DNA of 64,000 nt from Beijerinckia sp. 28-YEA-48 (GTDB lineage Bacteria > Pseudomonadota > Alphaproteobacteria > Rhizobiales > Beijerinckiaceae), in contig NZ_FNSI01000001.1 of NCBI RefSeq assembly GCF_900104955.1, forward strand, positions 5,800,001 to 5,864,000, written 5' to 3'. The notes beneath the pieces were generated by a model, which saw nothing but the letters and a program-made list of their open reading frames with translations, searched no databases and was not told the origin of the DNA. Below are positions 24,930-32,951 of the stretch, piece after piece; the first letter of the stretch is position 1; each line of letters opens with the position of its first letter. The translations under genes were made by a program, and so were the position numbers.

Positions 24930-25910
24930 ATGCATAAGATCACGCGGTTTTGCCGAACGATTTTGTTTGGAGCGGCTTCGGTCTTTCTGGTTCTGCCTGC
25001 GTCAGCGCAATCCTATCCGGAGCGGCCGGTCAGGCTGATCGTGCCTTATGCGGCGGGCGGCGGCACCGATGCGATCGCGCGCCTCGTCGCCCAGGCGGTT
25101 GCGGAAAAACTTGGCCAGTCCGTGATCGTTGAGAACAATGGCACGGCCGGCGGCAATGTCGCCTCGCAGATCGCTGCCGCTGCGCCGGCCGATGGCTATA
25201 CGGTGCTGATGGCCAACCAGGGGCCGATGGTGGTCAATCCGCATCTGTTCAAGTCGTTGAAGCTCGATCCGCTGCAGGTGTTCGATCCGGTGACGTTGAT
25301 CACCTCGGCGCCGCTCGTTCTTGTCGTCTCGACGAAATCGCGCTTCGCCGATGTCGGCGAACTGTTGGCCTATGCCAGGGCGCACCCGGGCAAGCTCAGT
25401 TACAGCAGCGCCGGCAATGGCTCGGCCAGTCATCTGGCTGTCGTCTTGCTGGCTCAGGTAGCAGGGCTCGACGTGGCGCATGTGCCCTATCGTGGCGCCA
25501 GCCCGGCGCTCAACGATCTCATCAGTGGGCAGGTGGATTTCATGATCACAACCCTGCCGTCGGTCACCGGTCAGATTGACGGCAAGATCGTGCGGACCCT
25601 GGCGGTGACATCGAAAACCCGCACCAAGCGCCTGCCGGATGTGCCGACCTTCGTGGAGAGTGGCTTTCCCGAATATGAAATCGGCGCCTGGTACGGCTTT
25701 GTCGTGCCGCGCGGCACGCCGGCACCGATCATCGCCACCTTGCGCAAGGCGACGGTCGCGGCGATCAACAGCGATGCGGTGCGGGCGCGCTTCGCCAGTG
25801 AGGGCGCCGAGCCGATCGGTGCAAGCCCGGAAGAATTTGCGGCTATGATGCGGGCAGAATCAAAACGCTGGCAGGACGTGCTCAGTCGCACACGCATCGA
25901 GCTCAACTGA
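24930..25910 (+). CDS. TTT-family (TctC/Bug) periplasmic solute-binding protein
   Basis: The start at 24930 follows GGGAGGAACGACC and yields 326 residues with a Sec signal (ILFGAASVFLVLPASAQ). The mature chain begins SYPERPVRLIVPYAAGGGTDAIARLV, and the VIVENNGTAGGNVAS and PADGYTVLMAN segments are typical of Bug proteins. Ligands of this family are carboxylates such as nicotinate, glutamate or aromatic acids. There are no TctAB genes beside it. It stands between a LysR gene and a lyase gene (40-base gap), suggesting its ligand is the substrate of that lyase. Confidence 0.9.
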   Translation: MHKITRFCRTILFGAASVFLVLPASAQSYPERPVRLIVPYAAGGGTDAIARLVAQAVAEKLGQSVIVENNGTAGGNVASQIAAAAPADGYTVLMANQGPMVVNPHLFKSLKLDPLQVFDPVTLITSAPLVLVVSTKSRFADVGELLAYARAHPGKLSYSSAGNGSASHLAVVLLAQVAGLDVAHVPYRGASPALNDLISGQVDFMITTLPSVTGQIDGKIVRTLAVTSKTRTKRLPDVPTFVESGFPEYEIGAWYGFVVPRGTPAPIIATLRKATVAAINSDAVRARFASEGAEPIGASPEEFAAMMRAESKRWQDVLSRTRIELN

Positions 25911-25950
25911 CAGAACAAGACGTCACCGGTCGCGGCCGGACGGAGGAAAT

Positions 25951-27300
25951 ATGGCGGCAACGATTGTTGATTCCCAGGTGCTGGGCGATATTTTCAGTGC
26001 GGCCGATATGCGCGCTATTTTCTCCGACGAGGGACGCACGCAATACTATCTCGATATCGAAGCGGCTCTGGCGAAAGTGCAGGCGCGTCTCGGCATCATT
26101 CCGCAGGAAGCCTGCGATGAAATCGTCAGCCATTGCGATGTCTCGCAGATCGATTTCGTGAAGCTGAAGAGCCAGACGGAGCGGATAGGCTATCCGGTCC
26201 TCGGCGTTGTGCAGCAATTGGTCGGCCTGTGCCGCGATGGCTTGGGTGAATGGTGCCATTGGGGCGCGACGACGCAGGACATTACCGACACGGCGAATAT
26301 TCTGCAGATCCGCGCCGGGCTCGATCTGGTCGAGCGAGACCTGACGGCGATCTCCTCTGCGCTCGCCGATCTGGCGCGGCGCTATCGCGATACGCCGATC
26401 GCCGCGCGCAGCAATCTGCAACAGGCGGTGCCGGTGACCTTCGGGTACAAGATGGCGGTGCTGCTCGCCGGCTTCCAGCGCCATCTCGAGCGGTTGCGAG
26501 AGCTGCGACCGCGCGTGTTGGTCGGCGAATTCGGGGGCGCGGCCGGCAATCTGTCGTCGCTCGCTGGGCGTGGCCTGGAGGTGCAGGCGGCGCTCTGCGC
26601 CGAGCTCGGTCTCGGCCAGCCCGACATCGCCTGGCATACGATGCGCGATCGCATCGCCGAAGCCGGCTGCTTCCTCGGGCTCGTCTGCGGCACGCTTGGC
26701 AAGATCGCCATGGATGTGAAGCTGATGATGCAGAGCGAAGTGGAAGAGGTGATGGAGCCGTTCTACGAGGGGCGGGGCTCATCAAGCACCATGCCGCAGA
26801 AGCGCAATCCGATCTCGTCGGCCTATATCCATGGCCTTGCCTCTTCCGTGCGCTATCATGTGGCGGCGCTGCTCGATGCCAATATCGCCGATTTTGAACG
26901 CTCCACCGGGCCGTGGCAGATCGAATGGATCTCGCTGCCGGAAATCTTCTGCCTGGCATCGGGCGCGCTGATGCATGCCAAGACGCTCACTGCCGGTCTG
27001 CAGGTGAACGAGACGGCCATGCGGCGGAATCTCGATCTCAGCGGCGGGCTGATCGTCTCTGAAGCGGTGATGATGGGCCTAGGACCTTATCTCGGTCGCC
27101 AGCGGGCGCATGATCTCGTCTATGACATTTGCCTTGAGGTGGTGCGCTCCAAGCGGCCCTTCCTCGATCTGCTGGTGGAGAACGCCGAAATCTCAGCGCA
27201 TCTCGACAGGGCGGCGCTGGCGCGCCTGGTGGACCCCGCCAACTATCTCGGCCAGTGCGGCGAGATGGTTGACCGGGTGCTGGCGCGCCAGACGTCTTAA
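25951..27300 (+). CDS. Fumarase/aspartase-superfamily lyase (3-carboxymuconate cycloisomerase/adenylosuccinate lyase-like)
   Basis: A 449-residue enzyme with the superfamily signature GSSSTMPQKRNP at residues 276-287, whose serine acts as general base. A second conserved block is HWGATTQDITDT (103-114). The third block reads ARSNLQQAVPVTFG, with asparagine where PurB and argininosuccinate lyase have a catalytic histidine. That matches the carboxymuconate-cycloisomerase branch rather than PurB. The likely chemistry is elimination or cycloisomerisation of a dicarboxylate, with the substrate undetermined. It is probably cotranscribed with the TctC gene upstream. Confidence 0.85.
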   Translation: MAATIVDSQVLGDIFSAADMRAIFSDEGRTQYYLDIEAALAKVQARLGIIPQEACDEIVSHCDVSQIDFVKLKSQTERIGYPVLGVVQQLVGLCRDGLGEWCHWGATTQDITDTANILQIRAGLDLVERDLTAISSALADLARRYRDTPIAARSNLQQAVPVTFGYKMAVLLAGFQRHLERLRELRPRVLVGEFGGAAGNLSSLAGRGLEVQAALCAELGLGQPDIAWHTMRDRIAEAGCFLGLVCGTLGKIAMDVKLMMQSEVEEVMEPFYEGRGSSSTMPQKRNPISSAYIHGLASSVRYHVAALLDANIADFERSTGPWQIEWISLPEIFCLASGALMHAKTLTAGLQVNETAMRRNLDLSGGLIVSEAVMMGLGPYLGRQRAHDLVYDICLEVVRSKRPFLDLLVENAEISAHLDRAALARLVDPANYLGQCGEMVDRVLARQTS

Positions 27301-27313
27301 TTCAGCAACCTGG

Positions 27314-28126
27314 TCAGGCGGCGCCGACGCGGCGCTTCCACAGGTCCCAGGCGCGGCTGGCGGCGCCGAGATTGACGGCGTCGGCGAGCGCGCCTTCCTC
27401 CTTGCTCAGCGCGGCGATATGGCCACCGCCGCCGATCAGCATGGCGGCGGTCTGCATGCGGGCGCTCACCTCCGTATAAACGGCACGGAACACGGCGGTT
27501 TGCAGGCTCGGGCCGACAGCGACACTGCCATGGGCGCGCATCAGCACGACGGGCTTGTCGCCCAGCACGCTGGCCAGTTCGACACCCTTGTCGTTGTTGC
27601 CGACGAGCATGTCGGTGGCGCCGAACTTCTTGGATATGTCGAAGACCGGCACGCCTTCGGCCAGGAAGGCGGCATTGTGGAACATGGCGCGCAGGGGCGT
27701 GTCGACGAGGCCGTAGGGGATTACCGACTGCGAATGGCTGTGGACAACTGCCATCACGTCCGGTCGAGCCTTGAAAATCTGGCCGTGAATGAAGCGTTCG
27801 AGGAAGCCGCTGCGCCCTTTGTTCTCGCAAGCGACCGAGTCGAGATCGAACTCCATGATGTCGTCGGCGGTCACCAGGGCGGGGGCGAGAGCGCGCGCCA
27901 TCAGGAAGCGATCGGGCGCATGGGGGTGGCGCAGGGTGACATGGCCGAAGGCGTCGACGACGCCTTGGTCGGCGAGGATGCGGCTGGCGGCGGCGAATTC
28001 TTCAAGCACTTTGCGATCGAGCGGGCCGCCGGATTTCGGGATCGGCGCGCCGGCGCCGGTCTCGGACGGGCTGGCGGCGAAGCTGCCGGCAAAGGCGGCG
28101 CAGCAGGGGCAGGTATTCAGGCGCAT
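27314..28126 (-). CDS. Class II aldolase/adducin-family protein
   Basis: A 270-residue protein from the ATG at 28126, preceded by CTGGAGG. The zinc-site histidines are in AVVHSHSQSVIPYG and MRAHGSVAVG, and FGHVTLRHPHAPDRFLM is the family's conserved N-terminal strand region. Class II aldolases cleave sugar phosphates or decarboxylate hydroxy-aromatic acids. The first 35 residues (MRLNTCPCCAAFAGSFAASP) look like a weak export signal and are unusual for this cytoplasmic family; a shorter start is possible. It closely resembles the aldolase gene at 47255-48022 in motif wording (DISKKFGAT against DISHKFGAT), so the two are probably paralogues. Confidence 0.85.
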   Translation of the reverse strand: MRLNTCPCCAAFAGSFAASPSETGAGAPIPKSGGPLDRKVLEEFAAASRILADQGVVDAFGHVTLRHPHAPDRFLMARALAPALVTADDIMEFDLDSVACENKGRSGFLERFIHGQIFKARPDVMAVVHSHSQSVIPYGLVDTPLRAMFHNAAFLAEGVPVFDISKKFGATDMLVGNNDKGVELASVLGDKPVVLMRAHGSVAVGPSLQTAVFRAVYTEVSARMQTAAMLIGGGGHIAALSKEEGALADAVNLGAASRAWDLWKRRVGAA

Positions 28127-28212
28127 GTTTCCTCCAGGGTGGTCTTTAAGATTGCCCCTTACATAGCCGGTCTTGCTGCCAAGCCGGAAGTGCCTGATAC
28201 GCAAAGCCAAAG

Positions 28213-28240
28213 AAAAAAGCCCCGCTCGCAAGCGGGGCTT
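28213..28240 (-). terminator. Rho-independent terminator of the HU gene
   Basis: AAGCCCCGCT and AGCGGGGCTT pair perfectly (10 base pairs, loop CGCA, 28217-28240). On the minus strand the stem is followed by a run of six T residues. It lies 27 bases after the HU stop codon and is a textbook intrinsic terminator. Confidence 0.9.
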
Positions 28241-28266
28241 CGGAATGTCTTGAATTCAGGCAGCGA

Positions 28267-28596
28267 TTAGATCGCTTCCTTGAGTTCCTTGGCGGCGCGG
28301 AAGGCAACCTTCTTGCTCGCCTTGATCTTGATCGCTTCGCCGGTGGCCGGGTTACGGCCCATACGGGCGGCGCGCTTGCGAACCTGCAGGATGCCGAGGC
28401 CGACGATGCGGATGCGGCTGCCCTTCTTGAGGTTCTTGACGATCAGATCGATCATGTCCGTCAGGACGGTCTCGGTCTGCTTCTTCGACAGTTCATGCTC
28501 AACCGACAGTGTAGCTGCCAGATGCTTCAGGGTGACAGTGGAAGCCGCTGCCGTCGCCTTACCAGCCGGCTTCGCGGCTGCTGCTTTCTTTGCCAT
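28267..28596 (-). CDS. HU-family DNA-binding protein
   Basis: A 109-residue nucleoid protein from the ATG at 28596, which is preceded by GGGAG. An alanine/lysine-rich N-terminal extension (KKAAAAKPAGKATAAAS) leads into the HU fold. The DNA-binding arm signature GRNPATGEAIKIKASKKVAFRAAKEL is present. HU dimers bend and compact DNA. Many HU proteins have about 90 residues, so the extension is somewhat unusual. The gene has its own promoter and terminator and a cluster of GANTC sites upstream. Confidence 0.93.
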   Translation of the reverse strand: MAKKAAAAKPAGKATAAASTVTLKHLAATLSVEHELSKKQTETVLTDMIDLIVKNLKKGSRIRIVGLGILQVRKRAARMGRNPATGEAIKIKASKKVAFRAAKELKEAI

Positions 28597-28611
28597 TGGT
28601 AGTCTCCCGGA

Positions 28612-28636
28612 TCGAATCAACATGGTTCGAATCAAC
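28612..28636. repeat. Direct repeat TCGAATCAAC in the HU leader
   Basis: TCGAATCAAC occurs at 28612-28621 and again at 28627-28636 (15-base period). A third nine-base copy, CGAATCAAC, lies at 28769-28777. Each contains a GANTC site, the target of the alphaproteobacterial CcrM methylase, and a further GANTC lies at 28676-28680. Confidence 0.7.
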
Positions 28637-28642
28637 GGCGAG

Positions 28643-28670
28643 ATATTAGCTAATCAGGCCTTGACGCCAA
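28643..28670 (-). promoter_or_regulatory. Predicted promoter of the HU gene
   Basis: On the minus strand a -35-like TTGGCG (28670-28665) and a -10-like TAATAT (28648-28643) are 16 bases apart, placing transcription start about 40 bases before the HU ATG. The -10 element lies within the palindrome ATTAGCTAAT. This was judged by eye from consensus only. Confidence 0.4.
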
Positions 28671-28836
28671 GCGCCGATTCAAAAAACCCATATCCCGTCG
28701 CTGTTTTACGCCGATCTATTCACAAAAATACTGGGGCACAGCCGGATTGGGGCCCTTGTGTTCTGAAACGAATCAACAGAAGCGAACCTTGGCAAAGGCG
28801 GAAAGGCCTATGGAATGGGCCTTTGAGCCCCCTGCC

Positions 28837-29799
28837 TCAGTCGCTTTCGATGACGCGGGGCACCGGATTACCAGCCCGCCAGGCGGCAATGGCCTCGATC
28901 GTGTCGGCGTAATAGGTCTTGTAATTGACCTGGGTCGCATAGCCCATGTGCGGGCTGAGGACGGCATTGTCGAAGCTGCGCAGGATGTGATTGGAGGGCA
29001 GCGGCTCTGTATTATAGACGTCGAGCCCAATGGCATGAATGCGTTTTGTTTTCAGCGCTTCGATCATCGCCTCTTCGTTGATGATCGGGCCGCGTGATGT
29101 GTTCACCACAATGGCCGTCGGCTTCATCAGGCCGAATTCGCGGGCGCCGATCAGGTCGCGGCTGCGATCGCTGAGGACGAGATGGATGCTCATCACGTCG
29201 GCTTGCGACAGGAGCTCTTCCTTGCTGACCAGCCGGGCGCCACCGGCGGCGGCCTTTTCCTCGGTCAGATTCTGGCTCCAGGCGATGATGTCCATGCCGA
29301 AGGCCTTGCCGACCGCGGCGACCCGCTTGCCAAGATTGCCGAAGCCGATGAGGCCCAGGGTCCGTCCAGCGACCGAGAAGCCAAGCTTTTCCTGCCAGCC
29401 GCCGGCGCGCATATGGCGCTCTTCCCGGTGCAGGTTGCGGGCGGCCGACAAGATCAGCCACCAGGCGACATCGACCGTGGGGGCGGGGTCGGCGCTGCGT
29501 GTGCCGCACACGATTATGCCCCGTTCCTGGCAGGCGGCGACATCGATGGAGCGGTTGCGGCCGCCGGTTGTGATGACCAGTTTGAGATTGGGCAGTTTCT
29601 CGATGAGTGCGCGCGACAGGGGCATGCGTTCGCGCATCAGGCTCAGCACTTCGAAAGGCTGGAGTTGGCGGGCGGCATCTTCAACGGACGCGAGGTTCTG
29701 GCGGAAAAACGACACCTGGCAATCGCGACCGAGGCTGGCCCAGTCGCCATAATTCTTGACGACGTCCAGATAGTCGTCGAGCACCGCAATCCGTGTCAT
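28837..29799 (-). CDS. D-2-hydroxyacid dehydrogenase (NAD-dependent)
   Basis: A 320-residue enzyme of the D-3-phosphoglycerate/glyoxylate-reductase family. It carries the NAD-binding loop GLIGFGNLGKRVAAVG, the catalytic arginine region TSRGPIINEEAMIEAL and the catalytic histidine in LSPHMGYA. It reduces a 2-oxo acid or oxidises the D-hydroxy acid in the cytoplasm. The length lacks the C-terminal ACT domain of long SerA enzymes. A good ribosome-binding site (TTGGAGGAATAA) precedes the ATG. It is divergent from the class II aldolase gene, sharing a 122-base promoter region. Confidence 0.9.
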   Translation of the reverse strand: MTRIAVLDDYLDVVKNYGDWASLGRDCQVSFFRQNLASVEDAARQLQPFEVLSLMRERMPLSRALIEKLPNLKLVITTGGRNRSIDVAACQERGIIVCGTRSADPAPTVDVAWWLILSAARNLHREERHMRAGGWQEKLGFSVAGRTLGLIGFGNLGKRVAAVGKAFGMDIIAWSQNLTEEKAAAGGARLVSKEELLSQADVMSIHLVLSDRSRDLIGAREFGLMKPTAIVVNTSRGPIINEEAMIEALKTKRIHAIGLDVYNTEPLPSNHILRSFDNAVLSPHMGYATQVNYKTYYADTIEAIAAWRAGNPVPRVIESD

Positions 29800-29921
29800 T
29801 TATTCCTCCAATCAGGCTTCTGAGTGGAACCATGGCACGGATCGGCGGGGCGGCTCAATGCTATGGTTGACTTGTACTTGCGGCTCCAGCAACGTGCCGC
29901 CGGATTTTTGGGGGAAATGTT

Positions 29922-30635
29922 ATGTCCCAGGGTATTGTGCAGTCGCTTGAGCGGCCGGGGGTGAAGCCCTTCGCGCGCGAGCGCCAGCAACTCGTCGATT
30001 GTATCCGCATGCTGGAAAAGGCCGAGATCATCGATTTCAACGGCCATTGCAGCATCCGCGTCAGCGATGATCGCATTCTTATTAACCAGGGCAATTGCCA
30101 GCGCAGCCAGCTGACCGTCGACGATATCGTGACGATCGACATGGACGGCAAGCTGGTCGAAGGCAGCGCCAATCCGCCGCTGGAATTCCATCTGCACACG
30201 GGTGTTTATCGGGCGCGGGCCGACGTGCGCGCGGTCGTTCATGCGCATCCGAAATGGTCGACCTATCTGACCATGACGGGCCATGCCTATCAGCCGGTTT
30301 TCGCGCAGGGCGTGCTGCCAGGCGAGGCGCCGGTGCTCGATACGCCGGCCTCGATCAACACACCGGCCATGGCCGATACCCTGGCGCAAGTGCTCGGCGA
30401 GCGGTCAAGCGCGCTGATGAAATCCCATGGCGCTGTAACCGTCGGCAAGGATATCGTCGAAGCGTTCGTGCTGGCCGTCTATCTCGAAGAGAACGCGCAG
30501 CGTCAATATATGGCGTTGCAGATCGGCAAGCCCTACGTCTTCACTGCGGAAGAACAGCAGGCAGCGATGGAGAAGCTCTGGACCGCCAGCCTGTTCCGGC
30601 GGACCTGGGATCATTATCGGGCGAAGCTGATTTAA
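29922..30635 (+). CDS. Class II aldolase/adducin-family protein (second type)
   Basis: A 237-residue protein with the zinc-site histidines in AVVHAHPKWSTYL and MKSHGAVTVG and the N-terminal IIDFNGHCSIRVSDDRIL region. The sequence differs from the aldolases at 27314 and 47255, so it represents a second subfamily. Some class II members are 3,4-dihydroxyphthalate-type decarboxylases rather than aldolases. With a Rieske oxygenase and a dehydrogenase 1-3 kb away, a decarboxylase role is possible but unproven. Its stop overlaps the convergent aroE-like gene stop by four bases. Confidence 0.85.
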   Translation: MSQGIVQSLERPGVKPFARERQQLVDCIRMLEKAEIIDFNGHCSIRVSDDRILINQGNCQRSQLTVDDIVTIDMDGKLVEGSANPPLEFHLHTGVYRARADVRAVVHAHPKWSTYLTMTGHAYQPVFAQGVLPGEAPVLDTPASINTPAMADTLAQVLGERSSALMKSHGAVTVGKDIVEAFVLAVYLEENAQRQYMALQIGKPYVFTAEEQQAAMEKLWTASLFRRTWDHYRAKLI

Positions 30636-31483
30636 AGCGTCGCCTCGATCATCCGGCGTAATTCCGGCGTCACTTTCGGATCGATGTTGAACCAGGCCTG
30701 CCAAGCGGGTCGCGCCTGGTGCAACAACATGCCGAGGCCATCGACGGTGGGATTGCCGTGCGCCTTCGCCGCTTTGAGCAGCGGTGTCTCCAAGGGCGCA
30801 TAGACGATATCGGTCACCAGCGCGGTGCGCGGCAGTTTCGACAGATCGATGTCGAGAGGCTCCATGCCGACCATGCCTTGGCTCGTCGTATTGACGAGCA
30901 GGGCGCAGCCTTCGAGAGCGCCGTTACGTTCGCTCCAATCGACCGCTTTCACGGGGGCGCCAAATTCACGGGCGATCTCTTCGGCCCGGGCGCGGGTGCG
31001 GTTGATCAGGCGGATTTCAGGAACGCCGCGCTGCGCCAGCCCCCAGGCGACGGCGCGTGCGCCACCGCCAGCGCCCAGCACCACGGCCGGGCCGGCCTCG
31101 AAGCGGGTCTGCGGCGCGCCTTCGACGATATTTTCGATGAAGCCGTAGCAATCATTGTTGGCGCCGAACAACGAGCCGTCCGGCCGCACGACAACGCAGG
31201 AGATCGCCCCCATGGTGCGCGCCAACGGATCGATCTCATCGACGATGGCGAGCGCCGCCTGCTTGTGCGGGATCGTCAGGTTGCAGCCGGCAAAGCCAAG
31301 TGGATGCAGAGACTTCAACGCCTTGGCCAGACCCTCTGGGGCAATTTCCAGCGGGATATAGGTGCCAGCGAGCCCACGCTCGCGCAGCCAGTAATTGTGC
31401 AGCATCGGCGATTTCGAATGCATCACCGGCCAGCCTATCACACCTGCCAGCAGGAAGCGTTCGCCATGCGCCATCGCCTTCAT
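30632..31483 (-). CDS. Shikimate/quinate dehydrogenase (AroE family)
   Basis: A 283-residue enzyme from the ATG at 31483 (AGGAAAA upstream). The substrate pocket motif is MHSKSPMLHN, the catalytic lysine is K74 in NLTIPHK, and the catalytic aspartate is D111 in ANNDCYGF, where most AroE enzymes have NTD. The NADPH-binding segment GAGGGARAVAWGL is followed by NRTRARAEE, matching NADP-preferring members. It could be the biosynthetic AroE or a catabolic quinate/shikimate paralogue. The NND change and the catabolic surroundings favour a paralogue, but this is inference. The open frame extends upstream to 32182 antisense to the oxygenase gene, and that part is rejected. Confidence 0.82.
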   Translation of the reverse strand: MKAMAHGERFLLAGVIGWPVMHSKSPMLHNYWLRERGLAGTYIPLEIAPEGLAKALKSLHPLGFAGCNLTIPHKQAALAIVDEIDPLARTMGAISCVVVRPDGSLFGANNDCYGFIENIVEGAPQTRFEAGPAVVLGAGGGARAVAWGLAQRGVPEIRLINRTRARAEEIAREFGAPVKAVDWSERNGALEGCALLVNTTSQGMVGMEPLDIDLSKLPRTALVTDIVYAPLETPLLKAAKAHGNPTVDGLGMLLHQARPAWQAWFNIDPKVTPELRRMIEATL

Positions 31484-31669
31484 CCTTTTCCTAAAATCCG
31501 CTTTTTGAGGGTGCCCGTCTTTAAGGCGTTGCACCGCAGCTGTCACCTGTGATGTCAGGCGGCGCCGCCCGTTGCCATTGCGCCCGACGTCCGCGCGCGT
31601 TATTGCCCTAGGCCAAGGTGCTGCCGCGGAACGACCGGCGTGAAAAAGCATCAGATCGAGGAACGCACC

Positions 31670-32950
31670 ATGCTGTCGAGCGAAGACAATGCTCTCGTCA
31701 CCCGCACTGGCCCCGGCACGCCGATGGGCGAATTGTTGCGTCGCTATTGGGTGCCGATTCTCCATTCCGAGGAATTGCCGGAACCTGATTGTCCGCCGGT
31801 CCGCGTCAAAGTGCTGGGTGAACGGCTGATCGCCATTCGCGATACATCGGGCCGGATCGGCATGATGGATGAGTACTGTGCCCATCGCGGTGTGTCGCTC
31901 TGGTTCGGCCGCAATGAGGAAGGCGGATTGCGCTGTCCTTATCACGGCTGGAAATATGATGTGACTGGACAGTGCATCGAAGTGCCGTCCGAGCCAATGG
32001 AAAGCGGTTACTGCCAGAAGATCAAGCTGAAAGCCTATCCTTGTATCGAGAAGGCCGGCGTCATCTGGGTTTATATGGGTGCGCCGGAGAAACAGCCGGA
32101 CTTCCCCGCCTTCGAATGGCTCGATCTGCCGGCTTCGCATCGCTACATCGCCAAGCGTTGGCAGGAGTGCAATTGGCTGCAAGCGATGGAAGGCGGTATC
32201 GATTCAAGCCATGTTTCCTGGTTGCACAGCGGCGAACTGCACACCGATCCCTTACACCGCGCGACCAAGGGCGCCGTCTATAATGGTGACCGCACGCCGC
32301 GCTTCGAAGTTGTCGATTCACCCTCGGGCATGTTGATCGGCGCGCGCCGCAACGCCGAGCCTGGTGAATATTACTGGCGCATCACCCAATGGATCATGCC
32401 CTGGTACACGATGATTCCGCCCTATGGCGAGAATGCGTTGAATGGCCATGCCTGGGTGCCGATGGATGACGAGACCTGTATCACCTGGTCGTTTACCTGG
32501 CATCCAACGCGACCGTTGAGCGAGCATGAACTGGCGACCATGCGCAGCGGCGGTGGCATGCATGTGGAGGTGGTGCCGGGCACCTATCGGCCAGTGATCA
32601 ACAAGGACAACGATTATATGATGGACCGGGCACTGCAGAAGAGCGGCCGCTACTACAGTGGCGTTGCCGGCATCGCCATGCAGGATGCTTCCTTGCAGGA
32701 AAGCATGGGGCCGGTGGTCGATCGGGCGAAGGAAAATTTGGTTTCGACCGACAATGCGATCATCATGGCGCGTAGTCTGCTCAAGAAAGCGGCATTGGGC
32801 CTGCCCAAGGGAACAGAGCCGCGCGGGCTGAAGGCGGAAACGCATCGGGTGCGGTCGGCCTCCTTCATCCTGCCAGCCGACAAGCCCTTCGCAAAAGCGA
32901 AGGCGGAGGATCTGGTGGCGCGGCCCGGCATTATTCATACGGGCGTTTGA
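31670..32950 (+). CDS. Rieske [2Fe-2S] oxygenase large subunit (phthalate 4,5-dioxygenase-like)
   Basis: A 426-residue protein from the ATG at 31670 (GATCGAGGAACGCACC upstream). The Rieske motif is C70-x-H72-x16-C89-x2-H92 (EYCAHRG ... CPYHGWKYD), and the mononuclear iron residues follow CNWLQAMEGG as D178, H181 and H186. The overall length, N-terminal TGPGTPMGELLRRYWVPIL and C-terminal layout match the phthalate-4,5-dioxygenase and O-demethylase group. It needs an external FMN/[2Fe-2S] reductase, which is not encoded nearby. The zinc dehydrogenase starts one base after its stop and probably oxidises its product. Confidence 0.92.
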   Translation: MLSSEDNALVTRTGPGTPMGELLRRYWVPILHSEELPEPDCPPVRVKVLGERLIAIRDTSGRIGMMDEYCAHRGVSLWFGRNEEGGLRCPYHGWKYDVTGQCIEVPSEPMESGYCQKIKLKAYPCIEKAGVIWVYMGAPEKQPDFPAFEWLDLPASHRYIAKRWQECNWLQAMEGGIDSSHVSWLHSGELHTDPLHRATKGAVYNGDRTPRFEVVDSPSGMLIGARRNAEPGEYYWRITQWIMPWYTMIPPYGENALNGHAWVPMDDETCITWSFTWHPTRPLSEHELATMRSGGGMHVEVVPGTYRPVINKDNDYMMDRALQKSGRYYSGVAGIAMQDASLQESMGPVVDRAKENLVSTDNAIIMARSLLKKAALGLPKGTEPRGLKAETHRVRSASFILPADKPFAKAKAEDLVARPGIIHTGV

Positions 32951-32951
32951 G

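Noticed and set aside
28611..28636. tRNA T-loop-like sequence GGTTCGAATC before the HU gene
   Set aside because: No acceptor stem, anticodon arm or CCA end surrounds it. The motif is part of the repeated TCGAATCAAC.
28612..28777. Short repeats as a possible CRISPR or clustered repeat array
   Set aside because: Copies are only 9-10 bases, unequally spaced, without spacer-like units or cas genes in the window.
30632..32182. A 516-residue frame reaching from the AroE-like gene into the Rieske oxygenase gene
   Set aside because: Only the part from 31483 downward matches AroE. The rest is antisense to a well-supported oxygenase gene.
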